Shown: positions 41,821 through 50,994, counted from the first letter of the stretch. The stretch: DNA of 64,000 nt from Bacillota bacterium (GCA_023455425.1 JAEYCM010000047.1:62001-126000), one strand, 5' to 3'. The notes: a model not told the origin generated them from the sequence alone. Program-made: numbers and translations.

Positions 41821-41945
41821 GGCAAGGGAGTGGGGAAACGTAGTTTTCCCAAAGCAAAAATATACCGCAGGCCTAGTACCGGGGTGCTTCCGCCAAGGAT
41901 GCGGCGCGCTAAAGCGCCGATACCTTGAAACTATAAAACAGGATT
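41821..41945 (-). repeat. Two-hairpin intergenic repeat, family 2, copy 2 (inverted)
   Basis: Read on the minus strand it matches the copy at 9851: GTTTCAAGGTATCGGCG (41938-41917), a CGCC-type hairpin, then TTTGGGAAAAC-TAC-GTTTCCCCA (41853-41831). About 40 bases are inserted between the two hairpins relative to copy 1. Confidence 0.72.
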
Positions 41946-41952
41946 TGTTTTG

Positions 41953-43095
41953 CTAAATGACCTTTCTTATCTGAAACATTGCGGAAAGCACCCCATAAGT
42001 TTCGGGGGTAAAGCGGTTGATCGTCCAAAAGCTTACGCCGCCAAGGCCAAATTCATCCACCAGCTCATAGCGGGCGCGCAGGCTTCGCCGGTTGTCAAAC
42101 CATACCACATGCCGGACGCCGCCTTCGTCTTCATAGAAGAAGTACGGCGCCTGGGCCTGCGGATCAAATTGAATTTGGGCATTGTGTTCTTCCGCAAGTT
42201 CCCGCGCCTGCGCAAAGGAAATGGAGCGTGCGGCTCTGCCCTGCACATAAGGCAGCGTCCAGTCATAGCCGTAATTGGGCATGCCCATGAGAATTTTTTC
42301 CGGTTCTATCGCCTTGGTGGCATATTCCAGCACCCGCCGCACCTGGTTGGCGGGGGATACCGCCATAGGCGGCCCATAGGTATGACCCCATTCATACGTC
42401 ATCAGGATCACATGGTCTACCAAAGCGCCGATTGCCTCGTAATTATGCGCCTCATACAAAAGCCCCTGCTGTTCCGCATTGATTTTGGGAGCCAGTGCTG
42501 TGGTGACAATGTAACCAAGCGGTTGCAGGCGCGCTACGACCTTCTCCAGGAACCGCACATAGGCGGGGCCGTCTGCCGGGAAAATATATTCAAAGTCCAC
42601 ATCCAATCCATAGTAGTTCTTGGATTTAAGCGTATTTACCACAATGTTTAACAGGGTATTCTGCACCTCGTTGTCCGTGAGTATGGTGTGCGCCAGGTCG
42701 CTCGAAAACGAGCCTTCCTCCGCAATGTTGGTGATTACCATCAAGGGCGCGACATTTGCTTCGCGGGCTTCCACAATCAGGTCCGTATCGTCGATCGGCG
42801 TCAAATTCCCATTGGCCAGTACCTGGTAACTGAATATGCTCAAAAACGTCAGGTACGGAAGCGTGCGGCGCAGTACATCCATATCAATGGTCGGGAACGC
42901 ATACCCGTTGACAGAGATCAGCATCGCGTCCCGCGGGTTTTCCGGTATGTTGAGCACGGTGCCGGGGTATAGTTCCGCCGGATCCGTAATAAAGGGGTTT
43001 GCTAACAAAATCAGCGCGGGCGTGATACCAAATTCACGCGAAATGGAATAGAGCGTATCGCCCTGCTGAACAAGGTATTCTTGCAAGGAAACCAC
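41953..43095 (-). CDS. LysM plus GH18 glycosidase (SleL/YaaH-like)
   Basis: 380 residues with a GTG start at 43095 that touches AGGAA; a TTG nine bases later (43086) is better spaced from the site. A single LysM repeat (about 5-50, YLVQQGDTLYSISREFGI), then a GH18 barrel whose catalytic motif YGLDVDFEYI (DxxDxE) is intact near 170. LMTYEWGHTYGPPMAVSP and GVSFWTINRF complete the fold. No signal peptide, as for SleL/YaaH, the spore coat enzymes acting on cortex peptidoglycan. This suggests a spore-forming ancestry. Confidence 0.9.
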   Translation of the reverse strand: MVSLQEYLVQQGDTLYSISREFGITPALILLANPFITDPAELYPGTVLNIPENPRDAMLISVNGYAFPTIDMDVLRRTLPYLTFLSIFSYQVLANGNLTPIDDTDLIVEAREANVAPLMVITNIAEEGSFSSDLAHTILTDNEVQNTLLNIVVNTLKSKNYYGLDVDFEYIFPADGPAYVRFLEKVVARLQPLGYIVTTALAPKINAEQQGLLYEAHNYEAIGALVDHVILMTYEWGHTYGPPMAVSPANQVRRVLEYATKAIEPEKILMGMPNYGYDWTLPYVQGRAARSISFAQARELAEEHNAQIQFDPQAQAPYFFYEDEGGVRHVVWFDNRRSLRARYELVDEFGLGGVSFWTINRFTPETYGVLSAMFQIRKVI

Positions 43096-43282
43096 TTCCT
43101 TTTGCCATTTTTTATTACCTTATTGGGGTTGCCCGAAAAACATGAACAATTTCCAATATTTTCTGCACAAAGATGGCATTTACTTCCCGCCCGGCACACA
43201 GGGATTTATGGGAAATGTGGCGCACATTGGCCAAAGGCATGTTATAATAAATGCATCTTAATTGAGACCGAAAGGGAAAAGC

Positions 43283-44071
43283 ATGCTATTTTCGCCGCTG
43301 TTTTCCGGTTCTTCCGGCAACGCAACGTTTATAGAAGCCGGGGGCGTCCGCCTGCTGGTGGACGCGGGGCTGACCGGCTCCCGCATCGAGCAGGCGCTTA
43401 CCGCCATCGGCGTTCCCATAGATACCCTAAGCGCCATACTCGTCACCCATGAACACATCGATCATGTCCGCGGCATCGGCGTGCTTTCCCGCAAATACGG
43501 CATTCCCGTATATGCGAACGCGGCCTGCTGGGAGGCCATGCCAAATAGCGTCGGGGAAATCGCGCCGGGCTGCACCCGCGTCATTGAAACGGGCAGGGAT
43601 TTTTATATTAAAAACGTCAACATCACGCCCTTTGCCACCCCGCACGACGCCGCGGAACCGGTAGGCTACACCCTGCGGCACGAAAAACGCTGCGCGGGCG
43701 TGCTGACGGATGTCGGCCATATCGACGAGCGCTTAATCGACGCCGTGGAGGATTGCGATATCCTGCTCATCGAGGCCAACCACGATATCGAAATGCTCAA
43801 ATCGGGAGGCTATCCCTACCGGCTCAAGCAGCGCATTCTTTCCAACCGGGGCCATCTTTCCAATATCGATTGCGGGCGCGCGCTGTGCAGGCTGTATGCG
43901 CGGGGCTTACGAAACGCCATATTGGGGCATTTAAGCAGGGACAACAACGAAGAACAGCTCGCCATGGAAACCGTGGCCATTGCGCTTGCGCAGGAGGAGA
44001 TCCATACCGGCATGCGCATTGCCATGTCCCACCGGGACAGGCCCTGTGGCGTATTCCACCTGGAGGCATAA
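43283..44071 (+). CDS. MBL-fold metallohydrolase, WalJ/YycJ-like
   Basis: 262 residues from the ATG at 43283 after AAAGGG. Begins FSPLFSGSSGNATFIEAGGVRLLVDAGLTG, the YycJ signature, with metal motif VTHEHIDH (HxHxDH), then FATPHDAAEPVGY and ILGHLSRDNNEE. Cytosolic exonuclease-like hydrolase; in Bacillus the gene is linked with walRK. Here it stands before a CPBP protease gene and rlmH, as yycJ is near rlmH in many Firmicutes, which supports the call. Confidence 0.92.
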   Translation: MLFSPLFSGSSGNATFIEAGGVRLLVDAGLTGSRIEQALTAIGVPIDTLSAILVTHEHIDHVRGIGVLSRKYGIPVYANAACWEAMPNSVGEIAPGCTRVIETGRDFYIKNVNITPFATPHDAAEPVGYTLRHEKRCAGVLTDVGHIDERLIDAVEDCDILLIEANHDIEMLKSGGYPYRLKQRILSNRGHLSNIDCGRALCRLYARGLRNAILGHLSRDNNEEQLAMETVAIALAQEEIHTGMRIAMSHRDRPCGVFHLEA

Positions 44072-44122
44072 CATCGGGCAGCGGTTCAGCCGCGCTTTAT
44101 AAAGTTTGTAGGAGGTCGGTCC

Positions 44123-45169
44123 ATGAAGCCATCAGCGCCGCTTACGCTAAACACTACGCGCAAAATGAATAGTTGGATGCTTGTCATCTGCATCGGCATG
44201 CTTGTTGTGAGCGAACTCGTCGCCTTTCTATCCGGCGGTGATGCGGACCTTGTGCGCCTCTACGCGTTCAACGCGCTGTTTGTTGAGCTTGCGTGCATCT
44301 ATATTCCTGCCAGCATTTTTATTGACCGCAACGGCGGAAGGAACGCCTTTGGGTTTGTCCGTGTAAGCGGCTGGGAATGGGCGTGGGCCATCCTGCTTGG
44401 TGTCGGGGTGTTCTTTTTATCCACAGCCGTCAACGGGTTTTCGCAATTGCTTTGGAAGACGGCGGGCGCAAATACCGAGATGTTCCAGATCCCGCTGCCT
44501 ACGGATGGCGGGTGGCGGCTGTTTGCTTCCATATTTCTGATTGTGGCCATTCCCGCTTTCGCGGAGGAGACGCTCTTCCGCGGCGCGCTGCTGCACGCGT
44601 GGCTGCCGCAGGGGAGAGTGAAGGCGCTTTGGCACAGCGCCATTCTGTTTGCGCTCATCCATTTTCAACCCGCGGCGTTTCCGGCGTATCTCCTGCTTTC
44701 GCTGCTGCTTGGCGCGGTTACGCTGCTTACAGGTTCCGTATTTCCAGCTATGGCGGTGCATGGCGTCAATAACCTGTTAGGGCTGCTCATCACGTATTTC
44801 GCTGCGGGGCAGCTTGCTTCAGGTGCTGCGGAGGCCGCGCTTACCGCGGATATCCTGCCGGGACTAATATTCTACGCCGCGCTTGGGTTTGCCGCCTGCT
44901 TTGCCGGGTACAAAGGCATTCGGGCCGCTGCGGCCAGCCGCAACCGGCTTGCGGAAGAGGAAACCAATCAGCCGGAATTTAGCCGCCTGGAATTTGATGT
45001 ACTCAAACCGGAAGAAGAAGCCACTACGCCGGCAGCCGCTTCACAGGTTCCCGTCACCCTCAAAAAGGGGACCGGCGCGATGATTGCAACCTATGTGGTG
45101 CTGGGGCTTATTAACCTGTTTGTGCTCCTTGCCATGTTTATGGAGCTGCCGCAGTCCCTGCCCATATAG
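44123..45169 (+). CDS. CPBP-family intramembrane glutamic protease
   Basis: 348 residues; AGGAGG precedes the ATG. About eight membrane segments. Motif 1 EETLFRGALL (about 150-160) holds the catalytic Glu pair, motif 2 FALIHFQPA (about 176) the His, and motif 3 HGVNNLLGL the Asn region. A cytosolic acidic loop at about 280-315 precedes the last segment. CPBP proteases act on membrane-embedded substrates such as bacteriocin immunity or regulatory targets; specific substrate unknown. Confidence 0.9.
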   Translation: MKPSAPLTLNTTRKMNSWMLVICIGMLVVSELVAFLSGGDADLVRLYAFNALFVELACIYIPASIFIDRNGGRNAFGFVRVSGWEWAWAILLGVGVFFLSTAVNGFSQLLWKTAGANTEMFQIPLPTDGGWRLFASIFLIVAIPAFAEETLFRGALLHAWLPQGRVKALWHSAILFALIHFQPAAFPAYLLLSLLLGAVTLLTGSVFPAMAVHGVNNLLGLLITYFAAGQLASGAAEAALTADILPGLIFYAALGFAACFAGYKGIRAAAASRNRLAEEETNQPEFSRLEFDVLKPEEEATTPAAASQVPVTLKKGTGAMIATYVVLGLINLFVLLAMFMELPQSLPI

Positions 45170-45184
45170 ACGGAGGAAAAAGTA

Positions 45185-45664
45185 TTGCGTCTTTCTCTCG
45201 TTTGCACAGGAAAACTAAAGGAACCCTACCTTAGGGATGCCGCGGAGGAATATAAAAAGCGCATTTCCCGCTATGCGGAGCTGGAAATATTGGAAACGCC
45301 GGACGAACCCGTGCCGGAGCGGTATTCCGAAGCCCAGCGCATCCAGGCCATGAACCGCGAGGGTGAGCGCATGCTCAAGGAAATCGGTCCGCGGGAATTT
45401 GTGGCGGCGCTTTCCATCACCGGCAAACGGCAGACGTCCGAGGCGTTTGCAAAGAGCCTGGAAGGTTGGATGGCGGGAGGTTTCACGCGCATTACGTTTG
45501 TGATCGGCGGTTCTTTGGGGATTTCCTCTTCTGTGCTTTCCCGCGCAGACGCAGAGCTTTCCTTATCCGATCTTACGTTTCCGCACCAGCTTGCGCGCAT
45601 CGTGCTGCTCGAGCAAGTCTACCGCGCGTTCAAAATCATCAACAATGAAACGTATCACAAGTAG
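45185..45664 (+). CDS. rlmH: 23S rRNA (pseudouridine1915-N3)-methyltransferase
   Basis: 159 residues, the standard length. The TTG start at 45185 is set by GACGGAGG. SPOUT methyltransferase features: GKLKEPYLRDAAEEYKKRISRYAELE at the N-terminus and the knot FVIGGSLGISSSVLSRADAELSLSDLTFPHQLARIVLLEQVYRAFKI near the C-terminus. It methylates the pseudouridine in helix 69 of 23S rRNA using SAM. Confidence 0.97.
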   Translation: MRLSLVCTGKLKEPYLRDAAEEYKKRISRYAELEILETPDEPVPERYSEAQRIQAMNREGERMLKEIGPREFVAALSITGKRQTSEAFAKSLEGWMAGGFTRITFVIGGSLGISSSVLSRADAELSLSDLTFPHQLARIVLLEQVYRAFKIINNETYHK

Positions 45665-45699
45665 CTGACAGTGTTTAGAAGAGAACGCTGCCAGCTATG
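45662..45699. terminator. Bidirectional hairpin between rlmH and phzF
   Basis: AGCTGACAGTGTT / AACGCTGCCAGCT pairs at 12 of 13 positions, between convergent genes. Confidence 0.65.
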
Positions 45700-45701
45700 C
45701 T

Positions 45702-46583
45702 TTAAGCAATAATCCACTCGCCTTTTGCAATGAAGAACACCTTTCCGCCAACATTTATATCAAACAGGTTGCGTATTTTGCTTGCTCTGATTTTAAGCAG
45801 AGATCTTCTGTTGATTTCGTATCCCTGTTCAACGCGATACTGCAGTTGGGTATTGTTAAAATAGTTGTATTCCAATAAATATCCAGCAAGATTTCCGTTA
45901 GCGCTTCCCGTTGCCGCATCTTCGGGAAATCCGGAATCCTCACAAAATACCCGTACATTTATACTGTTTTCTTTTTTGTATGTTTCTTTGCAGAAAACAA
46001 GAATGTTGGCTGAAAAGGCCGCCTGTAAGAAGCTCTTATATTTGCTATGATTGATCTGGCATTGCCTTACAGAATGAAGCGAATGAAGCGGTACAATTAT
46101 TGAGGGCAAGCCAGTGGACACTTCCTGTATTGGGAAGTTCCTATCGATATCTTCCCTGCTGATATTCAGGATCTCCGATATTGTTTTTTCATCAAGGATT
46201 TGGCCGAATTGCGGCGCGTTTTGCTTCATCCAGATATCGTCGTTTTGCCCAAATGTTACAGGGATTTGTCCCACGCCCAAATTCAGCATGATTCTTTCCG
46301 ACAATTCATTTTCTATTTCCTTGTGAATAACAAATGCGGTTCCGAGCGTAGGATGGCCCGCAAACGGAACTTCAAAATCCGGTGTAAATATTTTCACGCC
46401 GTACCCGTTGTTGACTTGATTATCCGTTAGAATAAACGTGGTTTCGGCAAAATTGGTTTCTTTGGCTATCTTTTGCATTTCATCCTTTGAAAGACCCGAT
46501 GCATTTCGGAATACAGCCAATTGATTTCCTTGATATTTTTCTTCTGCAAAGACATCAACAATATAAAAAGGTATGCTCTTCAA
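45702..46583 (-). CDS. PhzF-family isomerase/epimerase
   Basis: 293 residues. The TTG start is set by AGGAGGT. Begins IPFYIVDVFAEEKYQGNQLAVF, with FAETTFIL giving the general acid/base Glu motif, FEVPFAGHPTLGTAFV, and SGFPEDAATGSANGNLAGYL. PhzF members isomerise small amino-acid derived metabolites without cofactor. The gene is clearly AT-rich compared with its neighbours, suggesting recent transfer. Substrate unknown. Confidence 0.92.
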   Translation of the reverse strand: MKSIPFYIVDVFAEEKYQGNQLAVFRNASGLSKDEMQKIAKETNFAETTFILTDNQVNNGYGVKIFTPDFEVPFAGHPTLGTAFVIHKEIENELSERIMLNLGVGQIPVTFGQNDDIWMKQNAPQFGQILDEKTISEILNISREDIDRNFPIQEVSTGLPSIIVPLHSLHSVRQCQINHSKYKSFLQAAFSANILVFCKETYKKENSINVRVFCEDSGFPEDAATGSANGNLAGYLLEYNYFNNTQLQYRVEQGYEINRRSLLKIRASKIRNLFDINVGGKVFFIAKGEWIIA

Positions 46584-46635
46584 TGGAATAATACCTCCTG
46601 TAATTACGAATGAAATAATAGTATGCTAAATTTAA

Positions 46636-46818
46636 AATATTGGCAATATCGGAAAGGTTAAACAGGAATTCTTTTATAATGCCGCTGGTTGTTGCGTGAC
46701 GCATCATAAAGGAACGACGGCATTTTGTGGAAATATTATCCACGCAAAGACCGCACATCCCAAACGCTTGAATATCGAACATGTGTTTGATATAGTGGAT
46801 GAAGTTAAGGAAATTTGA
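46636..46818 (+). pseudogene. Possible C-terminal remnant of a coding gene
   Basis: An open frame of about 60 codons with no start codon after a TAA at 46633-46635. It reads plausibly protein-like at its end: GTTAFCGNIIHAKTAHPKRL, then NIEHVFDIVDEVKEI and a TGA that sits just before the nitroreductase start. The AT-rich composition matches the adjacent phzF. No family recognised. Confidence 0.3.
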
Positions 46819-46835
46819 TGCGCTTGGAGGCAACC

Positions 46836-47465
46836 ATGAACGGCAAAACATTTTATTCCGTTGTACAAAGCCGCCGCACCGTAAGAAAGTTTCAAAACAA
46901 AGAAGTAGAACAGGACGCCATACAACGGGTTCTGGCGTGCGGGTTACAGGCTCCCACCTATAACCACTTGCGGGAATGGCATTTTGTATTTCTCAAGGAT
47001 GTGGAACTGCGCAAACGCATACTGGAGGAGAGCAATGCTTTCAGCCGTACGCCGGACAAAACATTCCTAAACGAAACCCTTGCAAAGATCGATAACGCCT
47101 GCCAGAAGGAAGTATACGCCTACTCTGTTCCGCTGCAGGAAAAAATTCTGCTCACGGCGCCGGAGGTGCTGCTTGTATGCTTCAAAATGGATAAAAAGCT
47201 GGCGGAAGCCAGAAGCCTGTTCGACCTCAACAATTTTGCCTCCGCATGGCTGGTGGTGGAAAATATACTGCTCGCAATGGCGGCGGAAGGGCTGTACGGG
47301 GTCACGCTGGTGCCGTTCCGAACTGACCGTTTAAAAGAAATTCTTGGCATGCCGGATCATATGGAGATCGCGACATTCCTGCCATTCGGGTATCCGGAGC
47401 AGGAGCCGGCAATCATGCAAGTCAAAAAGGAACTGCGGGATACTATCCACATTGACCGGTGGTAG
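46836..47465 (+). CDS. Nitroreductase-family flavoprotein
   Basis: 209 residues from the ATG at 46836 after GGAGG; three earlier starts lack a site. VVQSRRTVRKFQNKEVEQDAI is the FMN phosphate-binding N-terminus, QAPTYNHLREWHFVFL the next conserved block, and GLYGVTLVPFRTDRLKEILGMPDH the C-terminal block. Reduces nitro or quinone compounds with NAD(P)H and FMN. Substrate unknown. Confidence 0.9.
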   Translation: MNGKTFYSVVQSRRTVRKFQNKEVEQDAIQRVLACGLQAPTYNHLREWHFVFLKDVELRKRILEESNAFSRTPDKTFLNETLAKIDNACQKEVYAYSVPLQEKILLTAPEVLLVCFKMDKKLAEARSLFDLNNFASAWLVVENILLAMAAEGLYGVTLVPFRTDRLKEILGMPDHMEIATFLPFGYPEQEPAIMQVKKELRDTIHIDRW

Positions 47466-47479
47466 TTCATAGGAGGATT

Positions 47480-48229
47480 ATGTTACGCACCCAGCTTTCA
47501 GAAGATATCGTCCGGTATTCCTTTGACCCGCAGCCCAACCGGCATTTTGCGACCGCGATTTATGCCCTATTTGACGGCAATCAGGCATTGCTGATCGATA
47601 CGGGGTATGAGTTTCAGGCGGCGGAGCTGCTTGAGGAATTTCAAAAGAGCAATATTACGATAAGCGCCGTCATACTCTCCCATTTTCATGACGACCATAT
47701 GCAGGGATTAAAAACCCTGCCCAAGGTTCCCGTTTATGGCAGCGCCTCGTACCAAACTTCGCTGGACCTATGGACGGAGCAAGAAGAGCATGCGCTCTTT
47801 ACGCCTACCATTTGTATTGATGCGCCATATTTGCTCCGCTTCGGCGCGCATACGCTCACGCTGCTTCCGTTTCCCGGCCATTCCCCGTGTACGCTGTTGA
47901 CCAAAATAGACGAAACATACCTGCACGTTGCCGATGAGCTGATGTTTTCAGAGCAAGGGGAGCCCTTGCTCCCATCCACAGACCCGCAGTGTATCAAAAG
48001 GCATATCGATTCCTTGACGCGTCTGCGGGCGCATTGCGGGCATACCTTCCTGCCCGGTCACGGCCCGGCGGTTATGGGCAGCGAACAGCTTCAGCGGGAA
48101 ATTGGATACCGGCTTGCGTACATGGAGGCAATCTTGCATAGCGGCAGGAGGCTGACCTATGAGGAGGCGGCAAAGGGCTGCGGCTGCAACTTCCTGCACA
48201 GCGAATGGCACGGCGGGTTTTATGAGTAG
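47480..48229 (+). CDS. MBL-fold metallo-hydrolase
   Basis: 249 residues from the ATG at 47480 (AGGAGG). LIDTGYEFQ precedes the metal motif LSHFHDDHMQG (HxHxDH); PFPGHSPCTL and FLPGHGPAV supply further ligands. Glyoxalase-II-like general hydrolase. It begins 14 bases after the nitroreductase stop, so the two are likely cotranscribed. Confidence 0.88.
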   Translation: MLRTQLSEDIVRYSFDPQPNRHFATAIYALFDGNQALLIDTGYEFQAAELLEEFQKSNITISAVILSHFHDDHMQGLKTLPKVPVYGSASYQTSLDLWTEQEEHALFTPTICIDAPYLLRFGAHTLTLLPFPGHSPCTLLTKIDETYLHVADELMFSEQGEPLLPSTDPQCIKRHIDSLTRLRAHCGHTFLPGHGPAVMGSEQLQREIGYRLAYMEAILHSGRRLTYEEAAKGCGCNFLHSEWHGGFYE

Positions 48230-48338
48230 GCAATTGCCAATCAGCCGTTGCCATGCAACCATAAGTTTCCAAAACGATCCATTTAGTTAGTAGAGCGGCG
48301 GCGCGCTTTTTTGTACCATGGACGTGAGGTGATTGCAA

Positions 48339-49019
48339 TTGAAATTTTATGAAAAACTCCAGGCGTGCAGAAAAGAAAAAGGGTTGTCCCAGGAAAAGCT
48401 GGCCGAACGGCTCAACGTGTCGCGGCAGGCGGTTGCAAAATGGGAGGCCGGGCAGTCCTACCCGGATGTGGATCGGCTGCTGGAACTGAGCGATTTGTTC
48501 CAAACAAGCGTGGACCAACTGCTGCGGGACAGGGAAGAGGATGCCTGCGCGTATGGCAATACCGGAAATCCGGTGGAAGCGGATGGCGCGGTGATCGATT
48601 TTCTGTGCCGCGCGAAGCAGAACACCTACGCGGGGCATGGCACAAAGTGCCCATCTTCCCGTCCTTCCTCGCATGATTACCGGTATGAGGAAGAGGACCT
48701 GCTCTATTATGACACCTACCTGGGCGGGGAGCGGTTTGCGGGAGAAGAAGCGCTTTTTCGTGAAGGCGTAGCGCTTTGGAGCATGAACTATACCGGACGC
48801 ATTCTTTCGGAACAATACCAGGAAGGCATTCTGACCGAAGCGCTCATGCTTGTACCCAGGGAGTATCCGTTCCGCGGGCCGCTGGTGTACCGCAACGGAA
48901 GATATACCTACCATTGCATCGTCAACGGGGAGTTTACCTGGTTCAACGGATATGAGGAAATCTTCTGCGACGATACCAAGGTATTTGAGTGCGTGTTTCA
49001 CGGGGGCAGCGTGCGGTAG
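48339..49019 (+). CDS. XRE-family HTH protein with DUF5680 domain
   Basis: 226 residues from the TTG at 48339, which is better spaced from GAGGTGA than the TTG at 48333. N-terminal HTH (about 3-58): KEKGLSQEKLAERLNVSRQAVAKWEAGQSYPDVDRL. C-terminal DUF5680 (about 90-185): DYRYEEEDLLYYDTYLGGERFAGEEALFREGVALWSMNYTGRI. A common Firmicute regulator layout; target unknown. Confidence 0.92.
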   Translation: MKFYEKLQACRKEKGLSQEKLAERLNVSRQAVAKWEAGQSYPDVDRLLELSDLFQTSVDQLLRDREEDACAYGNTGNPVEADGAVIDFLCRAKQNTYAGHGTKCPSSRPSSHDYRYEEEDLLYYDTYLGGERFAGEEALFREGVALWSMNYTGRILSEQYQEGILTEALMLVPREYPFRGPLVYRNGRYTYHCIVNGEFTWFNGYEEIFCDDTKVFECVFHGGSVR

Positions 49020-49090
49020 CGCCACCCTATTTTCTTCCCCGCGTTCTATGCTATAATGGTGCATAGCAAAACGGAAGGGAGGGGAACGGT

Positions 49091-49552
49091 ATGTTAATCC
49101 GTACAGCTTCCACGGAAGACAGGGACGCTTTGATTGCGCTGACAATCCGCTCCAAGGCATACTGGGGCTATGATGCGGCGTTTATGGAAAGCGTACGCGA
49201 AGAGCTTCAGATACCGGTTGCGCATATTAAAGCCGGGTATGTCCACATCCTTGAAGACGCCGGCAATTTGATCGGGTTTTTCAGTCTGATTGAAGTAAAA
49301 GGCAAGTGGGAGCTGGATTTTGCGTTTCTTGACCCTCCGTATATCGGCCACGGCTATGGCCGCGCCCTGTGGCAGGCGGTGGTGGGGGAAGTGCGGCGCC
49401 TTGGAATCCAGTCGTTTGCCATCGTGGCCGACCCGCATGCGGAGGGGTTTTATCTGCGCATGGGGGCCGAGCGTATTGGGGAGATCGCATCCGCCTCCGT
49501 CAAAAATCGTGTCCTCCCCGTATTGCGGGCTGTCGTGCGGAATGATGAGTAA
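49091..49552 (+). CDS. GNAT-family N-acetyltransferase
   Basis: 153 residues with GGGAGGGG before the ATG and TATAAT at 49052-49057. LDFAFLDPPYIGHGYGRALWQAV contains the acetyl-CoA loop. DPHAEGFYLRMGAERIG is the last GNAT motif. Acceptor unknown. Confidence 0.9.
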   Translation: MLIRTASTEDRDALIALTIRSKAYWGYDAAFMESVREELQIPVAHIKAGYVHILEDAGNLIGFFSLIEVKGKWELDFAFLDPPYIGHGYGRALWQAVVGEVRRLGIQSFAIVADPHAEGFYLRMGAERIGEIASASVKNRVLPVLRAVVRNDE

Positions 49553-49562
49553 GGAGAATGCT

Positions 49563-50081
49563 GTGCCGGATCCGAAAGAACTGCCCGTTTACGCCGCGTT
49601 GGATAAACTCGATATCCCCTATGAACGCTTTGTACATGGCCCCGCCATGACCATGGCGGACTGCACGGTATTTGATGCCGGAAAAAACGCGGCCCACTGC
49701 AAAAACCTGTTTTTAACCAACCGCCAGGGAACGCGGTTTTATTTAATGCTGGTGGTGGGGGACAAGCCTTTTCAAACAAAACGGATCAGCCGGGCGTTGG
49801 GCGTTTCCCGCCTGAGCTTTGGAACGCCGGAACAACTAAAACATGCACTGGGGCTGACGCCCGGCGCAGTCACGCCGATGGGCCTGATAAACGATTTGGG
49901 GCATGAAGTACACGTGCTGCTGGACCGGGATGTGGCAAATTGGGAGAGAGTTATCGTGCACCCCAACGTCAACACCGCCTCTATTCTATTAAAAACAGAG
50001 GATCTGCTGCGGTTTCTACAACAGCGCGGCAACCCTGTTACTTATGTGGACGTGCAGGCGGATGCGGATGCGGGAGAGTAG
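49563..50081 (+). CDS. YbaK/ProX-type aminoacyl-tRNA deacylase
   Basis: 172 residues from the GTG at 49563, six bases after AAGGAG; this start lies 10 bases past the GNAT stop. GPAMTMADCTVFDAGKNAAHCKNLFLTNRQG, VGDKPFQTKRISRALGVSRLSFG and GLTPGAVTPMGLINDL match the ProX (PrdX) family, which clears Ala from tRNA-Pro in trans. The catalytic Lys region KNLFL is present. Confidence 0.92.
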   Translation: MPDPKELPVYAALDKLDIPYERFVHGPAMTMADCTVFDAGKNAAHCKNLFLTNRQGTRFYLMLVVGDKPFQTKRISRALGVSRLSFGTPEQLKHALGLTPGAVTPMGLINDLGHEVHVLLDRDVANWERVIVHPNVNTASILLKTEDLLRFLQQRGNPVTYVDVQADADAGE

Positions 50082-50086
50082 AGTGC

Positions 50087-50881
50087 TTACGGTATCGGTA
50101 CCAGCTTGCCGATTACCACATAGCGTGCCTCGTCGTATTCATACGTGCAGGTGGAAAGCGTAACGATGCGGTCCTCCGCCGTGACCTCCGCTTCGCTTAC
50201 AAAATTTGAGGCCGTGCGCGCATGTTCAATAAAAGACAGAAACTCGGCTTCGGTATCGAAGCTTTTTTTATATACGTCGTTTGTGGCATAGCCATCCGTC
50301 ACATACCCCGCAAACAGTTCCAGGCGGTACGCGGCAGACGGGGTGAACAGCAGCAGTTCCGGATGAACGTTATAATAGGTCTGGTCCTTGTAGCTGACTA
50401 ACGAGGCAAACATGGAACCGTTTTTCATATGGTGGCCGTATATGATGGTGTTCCGGTCCGAAAAATCCGGTGCGTTTCCCGCATCCACAAACAACGTGCC
50501 CATGGAGTTGCGTTCCTTGTTGAACAGATGGCTCAGATAATAGCTGTTGTTCCCGCCCTGCACCACAGGGTAGTTGATGACCGTGCCCGAAGAATACAGC
50601 CAGGCGTAAAATTCATCGTTCTCCGCCTGCAACGCTGCATAATCAAGCTGCAGCATCGAAATCGGTGTGGGGGCGGCGCTTTCTTGCGGGACATCCTGTG
50701 CGGGGAGCGGCGGCGGGGTTGCAACGGCATTGCGGGAAAGCTCCAAATACAGCGCGTCCCCCGCCCGGTATTCAAGCAGGGGCAGCAAAAACAGTACGCC
50801 GCAAGTGATCATTGCCGCGGCGCACAGAAAAATCAGCATGTTGAAAAGCATCGTTTTCGGATCGCATTTGTTACGGGACAT
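50087..50881 (-). CDS. srtB: Class B sortase
   Basis: 264 residues. An N-terminal membrane anchor (about 12-35) is followed by a Pro/Ala linker and the sortase domain: VINYPVVQGGNNSYYLSHLFNKE, catalytic His150 in YGHHM, catalytic Cys245 in TLSTC and Arg253 in DEARYVV. This is the SrtB layout. It is the last gene of the surface operon and probably anchors the protein at 50995, which ends with an SPGTG sorting motif. Confidence 0.94.
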   Translation of the reverse strand: MSRNKCDPKTMLFNMLIFLCAAAMITCGVLFLLPLLEYRAGDALYLELSRNAVATPPPLPAQDVPQESAAPTPISMLQLDYAALQAENDEFYAWLYSSGTVINYPVVQGGNNSYYLSHLFNKERNSMGTLFVDAGNAPDFSDRNTIIYGHHMKNGSMFASLVSYKDQTYYNVHPELLLFTPSAAYRLELFAGYVTDGYATNDVYKKSFDTEAEFLSFIEHARTASNFVSEAEVTAEDRIVTLSTCTYEYDEARYVVIGKLVPIP

Positions 50882-50943
50882 AGCTCAGAATACCTTCTAA
50901 AAATCGCGCTGTACTACTTGATATCAGGAGCCCCTATATTGAA

Positions 50944-50973
50944 GGGAAAACAAAGGCGGCTGGTTAGGCCGCC
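50944..50973 (-). terminator. Terminator after the SPGTG protein gene
   Basis: Minus strand GGCGGC-CTAACCA-GCCGCC followed by TTTGTTTTCCC. Confidence 0.82.
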
Positions 50974-50994
50974 GGGACATTCAAAGATGGGCCA

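Noticed and set aside
46555..46851. A minus-strand frame with CGLCVDN...C, resembling a ferredoxin motif.
   Set aside because: Only one partial Cys motif, no ribosome site, and it overlaps the phzF start and the nitroreductase start; the Cys pattern is probably chance.
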